From: Salinibacterium sp.
GTDB lineage: Bacteria; Actinomycetota; Actinomycetes; Actinomycetales; Microbacteriaceae
Reading direction: 5' to 3'
DNA length: 64,000 nucleotides
Assembly: GCA_015234465.1 (NCBI GenBank)
Contig: JADGNA010000008.1
Coordinates: 992,001 to 1,056,000 of the forward strand
The translations under genes were made by a program, and so were the position numbers. How positions within the stretch are numbered: position 1 is the first letter of the stretch; every line of letters begins with the position of its first letter. The notes under the pieces are model-generated. The model was not told the DNA's origin, did not search any database, and saw nothing but the letters and a program-made list of their open reading frames with translations. Of this stretch, positions 29,539-39,023 are shown one piece after another.

Positions 29539-30282
29539 CTACAGCGGGAACTCCGTGATGCCGTAGCCGGCCTCCGCCGGAATGATGCTGACGCGCGTGC
29601 CGTCGGGCCGCGTCTCGGCGCGGGCGTGGACGGCGAAGCGGGGCCGCACTGCCGCCTGCCGGAGCGCATCCGTCGCCGTGCCGCTCTCCGCGAGCCGCAA
29701 CAGGTTCGCGTAGGTGGGGAACATGATGTTCCGCTCGCCCTGCTCCGCGCGCCGGATGAGGGCAGTGGGCGTCGCCCACTCGACGTTGACCGCCTCGGTG
29801 CCGTCCGCCGTCGCGGTCTGGTTGCGCGGCGCGCGCGCGAGGAGGAAGTGGGTGTCGAAGCGCTTCGGGTTGGTGGGCGGGGTGATCCAGTGACCGAAGT
29901 GCACCACCTCGTCGAGGCGAAGCCGGCCGCCCGATTCGCGCACCGTGTCGATGAAGCGGGGCGCCGCGGCATCCGGTTGCTCGACATGCTCGCCGTCAGG
30001 GCGCTGCGCAAGAAGGAGGCCCGTCTCCTCGAAGGTCTCGCGGATGCCCGCGATACGGATGGCGCGCTCGAAGCGATCGAGGTGCTCGGCGCCCGTCACG
30101 AGCGGCAGCCACTCCTCGTCGCTGTCGTCGGGGTCGACGACGCCGCCCGGGAACACGATCGCCGACGCGAAGGTCGCGCCGGCGTGCCGCTGCACCGTCA
30201 GCACCTCAAAGGGGTCGTCACTGACGAGCAGGATCGTCGCGGCGAGCCGCAGTGCGGCATCCGTCGATCCGTCTCTCGTCAC
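29539..30282 (-). CDS. NUDIX hydrolase domain protein
   Basis: FPGGVVDPDD..., AGIRETFEETGLLL Nudix-like box. Confidence 0.85.
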   Translation of the reverse strand: MTRDGSTDAALRLAATILLVSDDPFEVLTVQRHAGATFASAIVFPGGVVDPDDSDEEWLPLVTGAEHLDRFERAIRIAGIRETFEETGLLLAQRPDGEHVEQPDAAAPRFIDTVRESGGRLRLDEVVHFGHWITPPTNPKRFDTHFLLARAPRNQTATADGTEAVNVEWATPTALIRRAEQGERNIMFPTYANLLRLAESGTATDALRQAAVRPRFAVHARAETRPDGTRVSIIPAEAGYGITEFPL

Positions 30283-30298
30283 GACACCAACCTACGGT

Positions 30299-30366
30299 CT
30301 TTCCCAATTCAGGAGGTGCCTTTCACAATTCAGGACCGGGGCAGGCCCGGTCCTGAATTGTGTGAG
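30299..30366. repeat. AATTCAGGA-family palindromic element (locus E)
   Basis: L1 CTTTCCCAATTCAGGAG 30299-30315; L2 CTTTCACAATTCAGGACCGGG 30320-30340; R CCCGGTCCTGAATTGTGTGAG 30346-30366. Confidence 0.92.
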
Positions 30367-30369
30367 CGG

Positions 30370-30843
30370 TCAGCGGCCGGCGAGGAGGTTGACGCCGAGC
30401 ATCCCGAGCACGCCGAAGGCGATGCCCCACAGGATGATCGAGATCGTCTGCCAGAAGATGACGGCGCTGCGCGAGGCGCCCCAGCCGACCATCGCGCCCG
30501 AGGTGATCTGGCTTGGCAGCACGGTCTGGCCGAGGAGGCTGACGCCGGCGACGCCGAACTTGTCGAAGCGTTCCTTGAACTTCTGCTTGCGCGGGGTGAG
30601 CGGCTTCTCGTCTGAACCGCGGCGCTCGCGGATCTTCTTGAAGAGCAGCACGACGAGCACCATCGAGATCCAGTTGCCGACGACGGCCGCGATGATCGCG
30701 ACGATGACGGGCACGCCCGCCAGCACGCCGACGAGCGCGCCGCCGTAGGACTCGACGAAGGGGATGGCGCTGATCAGGATCACCGCCGCCCACTGCCAGA
30801 ACGGGTGTACGGACTCGGTGAACGCCTGGAGCGCGTCGATCAC
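30370..30843 (-). CDS. Small multidrug export / DedA-adjacent integral membrane protein
   Basis: AVILISAIPFVESYGGALVGVLAGVP; GTG start at 30843. Confidence 0.65.
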   Translation of the reverse strand: MIDALQAFTESVHPFWQWAAVILISAIPFVESYGGALVGVLAGVPVIVAIIAAVVGNWISMVLVVLLFKKIRERRGSDEKPLTPRKQKFKERFDKFGVAGVSLLGQTVLPSQITSGAMVGWGASRSAVIFWQTISIILWGIAFGVLGMLGVNLLAGR

Positions 30844-30985
30844 GGGTGGTGCCTTTCGTTGGGGGTGTGCCCCCACGGTATCCAGTGCGAAAAGCGCCGC
30901 ACATCCACCCGATGGCCGACGCCGCTCGGGGGAGAGGAGCGTGGCTGTACACATTCATGCAATACGGCGGGAGTAGGGTCTGGCC

Positions 30986-31990
30986 ATGCTGAAACTGGGT
31001 CTCAAGGCGTCCGCTGAGCAGTTCGCCCCGCGCGAGCTCGTCGAGTTGGGGGTGCTCGCGGAGCAGCGCGGATTCGACAGCGTCACGGTGAGCGACCACT
31101 TCCAACCGTGGCGCCACAAGGGTGGCCATGCGCCGTTCTCCCTCGCATGGATGACCGCCGTGGGCGAGCGCACGGAGCGCATCACGATCGGCACCTCCGT
31201 CATGACGCCGACGTTTCGCTATAACCCGGCCGTCGTCGCGCAGGCCTTCGCGACCATGGGGTGCCTCTATCCGGGGCGGATCTTCCTCGGTGTGGGAACG
31301 GGTGAGGCCCTCAACGAGATCGCGACGGGCTTCGATCGCGAGTGGCCCGAGTTCAAGGAGCGTTTCGCGCGCCTGCGCGAGGCGGTCGACCTCATGCGAC
31401 AGCTGTGGGTCGGTGACCGCGTCGACTTCGAGGGCGAGTACTACCGCACGGTGGGCGCCTCCATCTATGACGTGCCGGATGGCGGCATCCCCGTCTATGT
31501 CGCGGCGGGCGGCCCCCTCGTGGCTCGCTATGCGGGCCGGGCCGGCGACGGCTTCATCTGCACTTCGGGCAAGGGCATGGAGCTCTACACCGACTCCCTC
31601 CTGCCGGCCGTTGCCGAGGGTGCCGCGAAGGCCGGCCGCAGCGTGGACGAGATCGACCGGATGATCGAGATCAAGCTCTCCTACGACACCGACGCGGATG
31701 CCGCGCTGGAGAACACGCGCTTCTGGGCGCCGCTCTCGCTCACGCCCGAGCAGAAGCACTCGATCGATGACCCCATGGAGATGGAGGCGGCGGCGGATGC
31801 CCTGCCGATCGAGCAGGTCGCGAAGCGTTGGATCGTCTCGAACGACCCCGAGGAGGTCGTCGAGCAGGTGCGTCCCTACGTGGAGGCGGGGCTCAACCAT
31901 CTTGTGTTCCACGGGCCCGGCCATGACCAGCGCCGCTTCGTGGAGCTCTTCGAGCGTGATCTCGCGCCGCGGATCCGCGATCTCGCGTGA
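30986..31990 (+). CDS. fgd: F420-dependent glucose-6-phosphate dehydrogenase
   Basis: 334-aa LLM-fold protein; [79 protein letters not shown]. Confidence 0.9.
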   Translation: MLKLGLKASAEQFAPRELVELGVLAEQRGFDSVTVSDHFQPWRHKGGHAPFSLAWMTAVGERTERITIGTSVMTPTFRYNPAVVAQAFATMGCLYPGRIFLGVGTGEALNEIATGFDREWPEFKERFARLREAVDLMRQLWVGDRVDFEGEYYRTVGASIYDVPDGGIPVYVAAGGPLVARYAGRAGDGFICTSGKGMELYTDSLLPAVAEGAAKAGRSVDEIDRMIEIKLSYDTDADAALENTRFWAPLSLTPEQKHSIDDPMEMEAAADALPIEQVAKRWIVSNDPEEVVEQVRPYVEAGLNHLVFHGPGHDQRRFVELFERDLAPRIRDLA

Positions 31991-32190
31991 GCCCCGCGCG
32001 AATTCCGGGCACTGAGAGGTCGACTTCGTCAACCCCCGCGCGATGCAATACTTTGATCGGCGGCACAGAAACTGTGTACGCAGGGACGCCCACAGCCGAG
32101 ACATCCCACAGATGATCAGGTGCTGCATCGCGGGACGGGTAGTTTTGTATCCGGAGATGCCCCTGGGGTGACGACGACAAGGAGATATCA

Positions 32191-32964
32191 GTGAAGATTG
32201 CCGTGCTCATCAAGCAGGTGCCTGACACGTATGGCGAGCGCAAGCTGACGCCAGAGGGTTTGGTTGACCGCGACGCTAGTGACGCGATCATCGACGAGAT
32301 CAGCGAGCGCGCGATCGAGGTGGCGCTGCAGCAGAAGGATGCTGACAAGAGCGTCGAGGTCGTTGTCGTCTCGATGGGTCCGGCTGAGGCGAAGGATGCC
32401 CTCCGCAAGGCACTGTCGATGGGTGCCGACTCGGCCATCCACGTGCTCGACGACGCGCTCGTCGCATCCGACACCGGTTGGACGGCCACGACGCTGGCTG
32501 CGGCTATCCGCCACATCGGCGGTGTCGACCTGATCGTCGCCGGTGACTCCTCGACCGACGGCCGCGGCGGTGTCGTCCCCGCGATGATCGCCGAGCACCT
32601 CGGCATCTCGTGCCTCAACGGTGTCGACAGCCTCACGATCGGCTCCGACGTGAGCGGTTCGCAAGCGACCGAGTCCGGCACCCGTGCCGTGCACGCTCCG
32701 CTGCCGGCGATCGTCTCGATCACCGAGAGCGCCGACGAGGCTCGCTTCCCCAACTTCAAGGGCATCATGACGGCCAAGCGCAAGCCGCTGACCGTGGTCT
32801 CCCTCTCCGAGCTCGGTGTCGACCCGTCGTTCCCGGGCCTTGCTCGCTCGGTCGTCGTGAGCACCTCCGAGCGTCCCGCGCGCGCCGCTGGCCGCAAGGT
32901 CGTCGACGAGGGCCAGGCCGCCGAAGAGCTCGTCGAATTCCTCGCCGCCCAGCGCCTGATCTAG
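32191..32964 (+). CDS. etfB: Electron transfer flavoprotein subunit beta
   Basis: MKIAVLIKQVPDTYGERKLTPEGLVDRDASDAIIDEISERAIE; RBS AAGGAG. Confidence 0.95.
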   Translation: MKIAVLIKQVPDTYGERKLTPEGLVDRDASDAIIDEISERAIEVALQQKDADKSVEVVVVSMGPAEAKDALRKALSMGADSAIHVLDDALVASDTGWTATTLAAAIRHIGGVDLIVAGDSSTDGRGGVVPAMIAEHLGISCLNGVDSLTIGSDVSGSQATESGTRAVHAPLPAIVSITESADEARFPNFKGIMTAKRKPLTVVSLSELGVDPSFPGLARSVVVSTSERPARAAGRKVVDEGQAAEELVEFLAAQRLI

Positions 32965-32991
32965 TCACGACCTCATCTAAGGAGTATGCAG

Positions 32992-33963
32992 ATGTCGAAC
33001 ATCCTCGCTTTCATCGAGGTCTCCACCACTGGCGAGATCCGTGGTTCCGCCCAGATGCTGCTGAAGGCAGCCGCCGACATGGGCACGCCCGTCGCGGTTG
33101 TCGCGGTTGCGCCCGGCACGGGTGCCGGCCTCGTCGAGCAGCTGGGCAGCCTCGGCGCCCAGCAGGTCTACGTCGCTGAGACGGATGCCGCGACCACGAC
33201 CGTCGCAGCCGGCCAGGTTGCCGCGCTCGAGGCCGCTGTCGCCGAGTTCAGCCCCGCCGCCGTGCTCGCCGCGCACTCGCCTGACGGTCGCGAGATCGCC
33301 GGACGCCTCGCGGTGCGCACCAAGGGCGCCCTCCTCGTCGACGCGGTGGGCGTGACGGCTGACGGTGACCGGGTCGTCGCGACCCACTCCGTCTTCGGTG
33401 GCGCCTACACGGTCGAGGCAACGGTCGAGGGCGGCCTGCCTATCGTCACGCTTCGCCTCGGCGCGATCGACGGCCAGGCTGCTGCCGGCTCGGCGACGGC
33501 GCAGACCGCGCAGGTCACGCCCGACACGAGCGTCGCGGCCACGATCGACTCCGTCAACGACGAGACCGTCACCTCCACCCGTCCCGAGCTGCGCGGTGCG
33601 CAGAAGATCGTCTCGGGTGGTCGCGGCCTCGGCTCGAAGGAGAACTTCGTGCTCGTCGAGCAGCTCGCCGACGCCCTCGGCGCAGCCGTGGGTGCCTCGC
33701 GTGCCGCGGTCGACGCCGGCTACGTGCCGCACTCCTACCAGGTGGGCCAGACCGGCATCACGGTCTCCCCGCAGCTCTACATCGCCCTCGGCATCTCGGG
33801 CGCGATCCAGCACCGCGCGGGTATGCAGACGGCCAAGACGATCGTCGCGATCAACAAGGACGAGGACTCGCCCATCTTCGAGATCGCCGACTTCGGCATC
33901 GTCGGTGACGTCTTCGAGGTCGTTCCGAAGGTCATCGAGGCGATCGAGGCTCGCGGCAAGTGA
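32992..33963 (+). CDS. etfA: Electron transfer flavoprotein subunit alpha
   Basis: C-terminal FAD motif [56 protein letters not shown]. Confidence 0.95.
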   Translation: MSNILAFIEVSTTGEIRGSAQMLLKAAADMGTPVAVVAVAPGTGAGLVEQLGSLGAQQVYVAETDAATTTVAAGQVAALEAAVAEFSPAAVLAAHSPDGREIAGRLAVRTKGALLVDAVGVTADGDRVVATHSVFGGAYTVEATVEGGLPIVTLRLGAIDGQAAAGSATAQTAQVTPDTSVAATIDSVNDETVTSTRPELRGAQKIVSGGRGLGSKENFVLVEQLADALGAAVGASRAAVDAGYVPHSYQVGQTGITVSPQLYIALGISGAIQHRAGMQTAKTIVAINKDEDSPIFEIADFGIVGDVFEVVPKVIEAIEARGK

Positions 33964-34898
33964 GTACCTCCACCTCCAAGGCGACGCCGTCCAAGAAGGG
34001 TGGGAACCGCAGCAAGTGGTTCCCGCTCGTCTGGGTCATCCCGGTCGCCGTCGTGCTGCTGGCCGCCGCTGTGCTCGGCGCCCAGTGGCTGCGCACCCTG
34101 CCCGAGGTCCAGTCGTTCTTGAGCGACTACCCCGGCCATGTCGAACGCGATGAGGCCCAGGGCTTCCCCGTGTGGGTGCAGTGGTCGCACCTGTTCAACA
34201 TCCTGCTGATCGTGCTGATCATCCGCTCCGGATGGCACGTGCGCACGCGGCAGCGCCCGCCAGCACACTGGACCCGCAACAACACGGGCCTGATCAAGAC
34301 CAAGGGCAAGCCGACCAAGATCAGCCTCGATCTGTGGCTGCACCTGAGCCTCGACGCCCTCTGGGTGATCAACGGCCTCGTGTTCTACATCATGCTGTTC
34401 GCCACCGGCCAGTGGCAGCGCATCGTGCCGGCGTCGTGGGAGCACATCCCCAACGCGCTGTCCGCTGGGCTTCAGTATGCGTCGCTGGACTGGCCGCACG
34501 AGAACTCGTGGGTGTCGTACAACAGCCTGCAGATCATCGCCTACTTCGTGACTGTCTTCATCGCGGCGCCGCTGGCGATCGCGACGGGCATCCGGATGTC
34601 GGGCGCGTGGCCGAAGGATGCGGCGATCAACAAGGTCTACCCGGTCGAGGTCGCCCGCGCCATCCACTTCCCCGTCATGCTCTACTTCGTGGTGTTCATC
34701 ATCGCGCACGTCACGCTCGTCTTCACGACGGGTGCCCTGCGCAACCTGAACCACATGTTCGGTGGACGCAACGAGGAGTCCTGGTTCGGCTTCGGAATGT
34801 TCGCCATCACCATGGTCGTGCTGATCGCACTGTGGTTCGCCGCACGACCGCTCATCCTGCGCCCGATCGCCAACCTCATGGGCAAGGTCAGCAAATAA
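33960..34898 (+). CDS. Cytochrome b/b6 domain-containing membrane protein (formate dehydrogenase gamma / Ni-Fe hydrogenase b-type-like)
   Basis: Multi-TM with His in helices ([36 protein letters not shown]); 4-bp GTGA overlap with etfA. Confidence 0.8.
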   Translation: MSTSTSKATPSKKGGNRSKWFPLVWVIPVAVVLLAAAVLGAQWLRTLPEVQSFLSDYPGHVERDEAQGFPVWVQWSHLFNILLIVLIIRSGWHVRTRQRPPAHWTRNNTGLIKTKGKPTKISLDLWLHLSLDALWVINGLVFYIMLFATGQWQRIVPASWEHIPNALSAGLQYASLDWPHENSWVSYNSLQIIAYFVTVFIAAPLAIATGIRMSGAWPKDAAINKVYPVEVARAIHFPVMLYFVVFIIAHVTLVFTTGALRNLNHMFGGRNEESWFGFGMFAITMVVLIALWFAARPLILRPIANLMGKVSK

Positions 34899-34916
34899 CC
34901 TCTGGAGGTCCCCGCC

Positions 34917-36716
34917 GTGGCTGTACCCGCGCTTTCCCGCCGCGACCTGGACTTCCTGCTCTACGAGTGGCTTGACGTCGAACGTCTCACGGAGCGCCCG
35001 CGCTTTGCGGAGCACTCCCGTGAGACGTTCGACGCGGTCCTCGACCTGAGCGCCGACGTGGCGACGAAGCACTTCGCGCCACACAACAAGAAGTCCGACG
35101 CCAACGAGCCCGTCATGGCGGAGGACGGTACCGTCACCCTCGTGCCGGAGATCGCCGAGGGCCTCGCGGCCTTCACCGAGTCGGGCCTCTTCGCCGCCTC
35201 CTTCGACGAGGAGATCGGCGGCCTCCAGCTGCCCATGTCGGTTATGCGGGCATGCATGGCCTGGTTCCAGGCGGCGAACGCGAGCACCTCCAACTACGCC
35301 TTCCTCACGATCGGCAATGCGCACTGCATCGTGGCGCACGGGTCCGAGGAACAGGTCGACGAGTGGGTGCAGCCCATGCTCGAGGGTCGCTACTTCGGCA
35401 CCATGGCGCTCTCGGAGCCGCAGGCAGGCTCGTCGCTCGCCGACATCACGACCATGGCGGTGCCCCAGGACGACGGCACTTTCCGCCTGACGGGCACCAA
35501 GATGTGGATCTCGGGCGGCGATCACGAGCTGAGCGAGAACATCGTGCACCTCGTGCTCGCGAAGACACCCGGGGCTCCCGCGGGCGTGAAGGGAATCTCG
35601 CTCTTCATCGTGCCCAAGTACCTCCACGCATCCGATGGTTCGATCGGCGAGCGCAACGACGTGGTGCTCGCGGGACTCAACCACAAGATGGGCCAGCGCG
35701 GCACGACCAACACCCTCCTGAACTTCGGCGAGGGCAAGCACACGCCGGGCGGCTCCGCCGGCGCCGTGGGCTACCTGCTCGGGGAGCTGCACAGCGGACT
35801 CGCCTACATGTTCCACATGATGAACGAGGCGCGCATCGGGGTCGGGATGCTCGCGACATCCCTCGGCTATGTCGGCTACCGGCAGGCGCTCGACTACGCG
35901 AAGGTGCGCACGCAGGGCCGCGCGCTCGGTGTCAAAGACCCGAGCACGCCACCGGTGCCGCTCATCGAGCACGCCGACGTGCGACGGATGCTGCTCGAGC
36001 AGAAGGCCTACGTCGAGGGCGGCATGGCGCTCGGGCTCTACTGCTCCACGCTCGTCGATGAGGAGCAGACGGCGGAGAGCGAGGAGGAGCGCACGCAGGC
36101 GACCCTGCTGCTCGACATCCTCACGCCGATCGCGAAGAGCTGGCCCTCGCAGTGGGCGCTGCGCGCAAACGAACTCGCCATCCAGGTGCACGGCGGCTAC
36201 GGCTACACGCGCGACTTCGACGTCGAGCAGTTCTACCGCGACAACCGGCTGAACCCCATCCATGAGGGAACCCACGGCGTGCAGGGCCTCGACCTGCTCG
36301 GCCGCAAGGTCACGATGAAGGGTGGCGCGGCACTTGCGCTGCTGCTCGGCCGCATCAACGAGACCGCGGCGCGAGCAATCGAGGCCGGCGGCGAGGCTGC
36401 AGAACAGGGGCGGATGCTGCAGGCCGCCGCCGCCCGCATCCAGCAGAGCACCGAGCGGCTGTGGGGTCAGGGTGACCCGGCCGTCGCACTCGCCAACTCA
36501 TCCGTCTACCTCGAAGCGGTCGGGCACGTCGTGGTCGCGTGGCTGTGGCTCGACCAGGCGCTCGCGACCGGCGACAAGGTTGGCGAGTTCTACGACGGCA
36601 AGCGGCGCGCGGCATCCTTCTTCTTCGCGTGGGAGCTGCCCAAGACGGGGCCGCAGTTCGACCTGCTCGACAGCCTCAACCGCGACACCCTCGACATGGA
36701 GCCCGGCTGGTTCTGA
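34917..36716 (+). CDS. Acyl-CoA dehydrogenase, ~600-aa class (DmdC/FadE5-like)
   Basis: MALSEPQAGSSLADI, KMWISGGDHELSENIVHLVLA, QVHGGYGYTRDFDVEQFYRDNRLNPIHEGTHGVQ. Confidence 0.93.
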   Translation: MAVPALSRRDLDFLLYEWLDVERLTERPRFAEHSRETFDAVLDLSADVATKHFAPHNKKSDANEPVMAEDGTVTLVPEIAEGLAAFTESGLFAASFDEEIGGLQLPMSVMRACMAWFQAANASTSNYAFLTIGNAHCIVAHGSEEQVDEWVQPMLEGRYFGTMALSEPQAGSSLADITTMAVPQDDGTFRLTGTKMWISGGDHELSENIVHLVLAKTPGAPAGVKGISLFIVPKYLHASDGSIGERNDVVLAGLNHKMGQRGTTNTLLNFGEGKHTPGGSAGAVGYLLGELHSGLAYMFHMMNEARIGVGMLATSLGYVGYRQALDYAKVRTQGRALGVKDPSTPPVPLIEHADVRRMLLEQKAYVEGGMALGLYCSTLVDEEQTAESEEERTQATLLLDILTPIAKSWPSQWALRANELAIQVHGGYGYTRDFDVEQFYRDNRLNPIHEGTHGVQGLDLLGRKVTMKGGAALALLLGRINETAARAIEAGGEAAEQGRMLQAAAARIQQSTERLWGQGDPAVALANSSVYLEAVGHVVVAWLWLDQALATGDKVGEFYDGKRRAASFFFAWELPKTGPQFDLLDSLNRDTLDMEPGWF

Positions 36717-36724
36717 GCCAGTAC

Positions 36725-37369
36725 TCAACCCACCGGGCGGCGCACCCGCAGCACCGTGTCGGCGATCGTCATCCGCGTGCCCTTCCAGGTCATTGTGCGT
36801 TCGAAGATCCCGTTGGTCTCGACGGCCCAGTCGGCTGGAAGCGCCAGCGAGGTAAGCACTTCATCAGCCGTCGGCGGGACCTCGTGATCGTGCTTCCCGT
36901 CGGCCATGCCGGGCGGCGGGGCGCCGTGTCCGACGATGAGAAGGCGGCCGCCCGGCGCCACCGCAGCCACCGCGCGGCGGAGGATCTCCTCGCGCGGGAG
37001 CTCGACGGGCGAGTGGAGGAACGCCGCCGTCACGAGGTCGAACTCGGCACTCGGATGCCACTGCGCCAGGTCGGCCTGCAGCCACGTCACGCGGTGCGAG
37101 AGTCCGCGAAGCTGTGCTTCCTCGGCGGCGACCGCAAGGGCATTGGCGGAGATGTCGATCGCGGCCACGGTCCAGCCGTGACTCGCGAGCCACAGGGCGT
37201 CGCCGCCTTCGCCGCTGCCGAGTTCGAGGGCGGTGCCGGCAGGGAGGCCGGCCACCTCGTGTTCGACGGCGGCATTCACGCGACCGCTCCACATCCGCCC
37301 GCTCTCGCCGCGGTGACTGACGTAGCGCTCCTCCCAGAGTGCGGCGGGGTCGTGCCCGTGCCCGGTCAT
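36725..37369 (-). CDS. Class I SAM-dependent methyltransferase
   Basis: ALELGSGEGGDALWLASHGWTVAAIDIS; ATG at 37369 overlapping upstream stop. Confidence 0.9.
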   Translation of the reverse strand: MTGHGHDPAALWEERYVSHRGESGRMWSGRVNAAVEHEVAGLPAGTALELGSGEGGDALWLASHGWTVAAIDISANALAVAAEEAQLRGLSHRVTWLQADLAQWHPSAEFDLVTAAFLHSPVELPREEILRRAVAAVAPGGRLLIVGHGAPPPGMADGKHDHEVPPTADEVLTSLALPADWAVETNGIFERTMTWKGTRMTIADTVLRVRRPVG

Positions 37370-38352
37370 GCCGCACCCGCCTCGACGACGCGAGCGGATG
37401 CCGCGGCGACCTCTTCCGCGATGATCTCGCCGTTGATCGCGAGTGCCGCCGTCGCGCCGGACCCCGCGGCGATGGGAACGAGGGCCGCAGGGTTGCCCGT
37501 GTTGCCGACCGCCCACACGCCGTCGACACTCGTCTTGCCGGTCGCGTCGACCGTGGCCCAGGGCCCGAAGGGGGTCTCGGTGCGGGCCGCGCCGAGCTGC
37601 CGCAGCGGTGCGTCGAGGGGCACGGGCGTGGGCTCCGCGAACACGACGTCGAGCGGCGCCACCGTGCCGTCGGCGAGCTCGAGCCCGGTCAGCGTGTCGC
37701 CCTCCGTGACGAGGCGGACGACCGCGCGGTGCTCCAATCGGATGCCGCGGGCCTCGAGCACGTGCCGCTCGGCCGCCGGGATGTCGCCGGCAAGCGCCGT
37801 GAACACGGTCACGTCGTTCGAGTAGGGGCGAAGCATGTGCGCTTTGTGCAGGCCCATGACGGATGCGGCGAGCACCCCGATCGCGCGCCCCCTTGCCTCG
37901 TAGCCGTCGCAGTAGGGGCACGCGACGACGCCGCGTCCCCACTGCTCGGCGAGGCCCGGGATGTCGGGGAGTTCGTCGCGGGCGCCTGTCGCGACGACAA
38001 GGCGGCGGGCCGTCATCCGTGTGCCGAGGTCGGTCACGACCTCGAAGCCCTCGGCGACGGCGCGGGTCTCGATGACGCGCGCGTGCTCGATCACGCCGTC
38101 GGCGTCCCGCACTTCGCGGTATCCGTCTGCGACGAGTTGGAGGGGCGAGTAGCCGTCGCGGCTGAGCACCCCGTGCATCCGGGGCGCGAACCTGTTGCGG
38201 GGTTCCTGCGCGTCGAGCACGAGCACGCGGCGGCGGGCCCGGGCGAGGATGAGTGCCGCGCTGAGGCCGGCGGTGCCGCCGCCGATGACGATGACGTCCC
38301 ACGGCTCGGAACCTGGCCGGCTCGTCGGTGGTGAGGAGAGTTGTCCGTTCAT
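37366..38352 (-). CDS. NAD(P)/FAD-dependent oxidoreductase (thioredoxin reductase-like)
   Basis: VIVIGGGTAGLSAALILARARRRVLVLD, CPYCDGYE, WAVGNTGN. Confidence 0.92.
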   Translation of the reverse strand: MNGQLSSPPTSRPGSEPWDVIVIGGGTAGLSAALILARARRRVLVLDAQEPRNRFAPRMHGVLSRDGYSPLQLVADGYREVRDADGVIEHARVIETRAVAEGFEVVTDLGTRMTARRLVVATGARDELPDIPGLAEQWGRGVVACPYCDGYEARGRAIGVLAASVMGLHKAHMLRPYSNDVTVFTALAGDIPAAERHVLEARGIRLEHRAVVRLVTEGDTLTGLELADGTVAPLDVVFAEPTPVPLDAPLRQLGAARTETPFGPWATVDATGKTSVDGVWAVGNTGNPAALVPIAAGSGATAALAINGEIIAEEVAAASARVVEAGAA

Positions 38353-38381
38353 GGTTCCAGCGTGCGGCGTGCTAGCTTGAC

Positions 38382-38408
38382 TGGCAACTATCCGTGCTGA
38401 ATTGGCAA
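38382..38408. promoter_or_regulatory. Candidate operator: TGGCAA direct repeat, 21-bp spacing, in divergent promoter
   Basis: TGGCAA at 38382-38387 (+/-1) and 38403-38408, between oxidoreductase and XRE-cupin regulator. Confidence 0.4.
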
Positions 38409-38420
38409 GAAGGGGAGGCC

Positions 38421-38999
38421 ATGCCCGAGAACTCCGTCAAGCTCGTGGGGCCGCGACTCAAGAGCTGGCGCGAGAAGCGCAGCATGACGCTCGCCGAACT
38501 GTCGCGCATCACCGGCATCTCCGCCAGCACGCTGTCGCGGCTCGAGGCAGGCAAGCGCGCGCCCAACCTCGAGCTCGTCGTGCCCATCGCGCGAGCCCTT
38601 CGCCTCGAGCTGGACGACATCGTTCCGCAGGCCGCACCCGACCCCCGGGTGGCCCGCACGAAGAAGCGAGTGGGCGAGATCCAATACGAGACGCTCTCGC
38701 CCGAGTCGAGCCCCGTGCAGACCTACAAGGTCACCCTCCCGGCCAACCCGGATGGCGCGACGGCCGTGCCGGATCCGCGGGTGCACGATGGCCACGAGTG
38801 GCTCTATGTGCTCTCGGGGAGGCTGCGCCTCGTGCTGGGCGACCAGGAGGTCACGCTCGGCCCGGGCGAGGCTGCGGAGTTCGACACGCGGCTCCCGCAC
38901 TGGCTCTCGGCGACGGGCGCCGGGCCCGTCGAGATGCTGTCGATCTTCAGCAAGGAGGGCAAGCGCATCCACCTGCGTGCCCGCCCTGCGGCGAAGTAG
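38421..38999 (+). CDS. XRE family transcriptional regulator with C-terminal cupin domain
   Basis: HTH MTLAELSRITGISASTLSRLEAGKRAPNLELVVPIARAL; cupin HDGHEWLYVLSGRLRLVLGDQ; RBS GGGGAGG before ATG 38421. Confidence 0.93.
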   Translation: MPENSVKLVGPRLKSWREKRSMTLAELSRITGISASTLSRLEAGKRAPNLELVVPIARALRLELDDIVPQAAPDPRVARTKKRVGEIQYETLSPESSPVQTYKVTLPANPDGATAVPDPRVHDGHEWLYVLSGRLRLVLGDQEVTLGPGEAAEFDTRLPHWLSATGAGPVEMLSIFSKEGKRIHLRARPAAK

Positions 39000-39023
39000 C
39001 CCGGGGGCTGGCAGGATTCACCT

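Noticed and set aside
33777-36275. 832-aa minus-strand ORF across etfA, cytochrome b and acyl-CoA dehydrogenase
   Set aside because: Antisense shadow ORF spanning three well-supported genes; His/Arg/Asp-rich translation typical of reverse-frame high-GC DNA.
37370-38302. Upstream extension of the methyltransferase ORF (36725..38302)
   Set aside because: Arg/Pro-rich translation overlapping the FAD oxidoreductase in another frame; real start is ATG 37369 (ATGA overlap).
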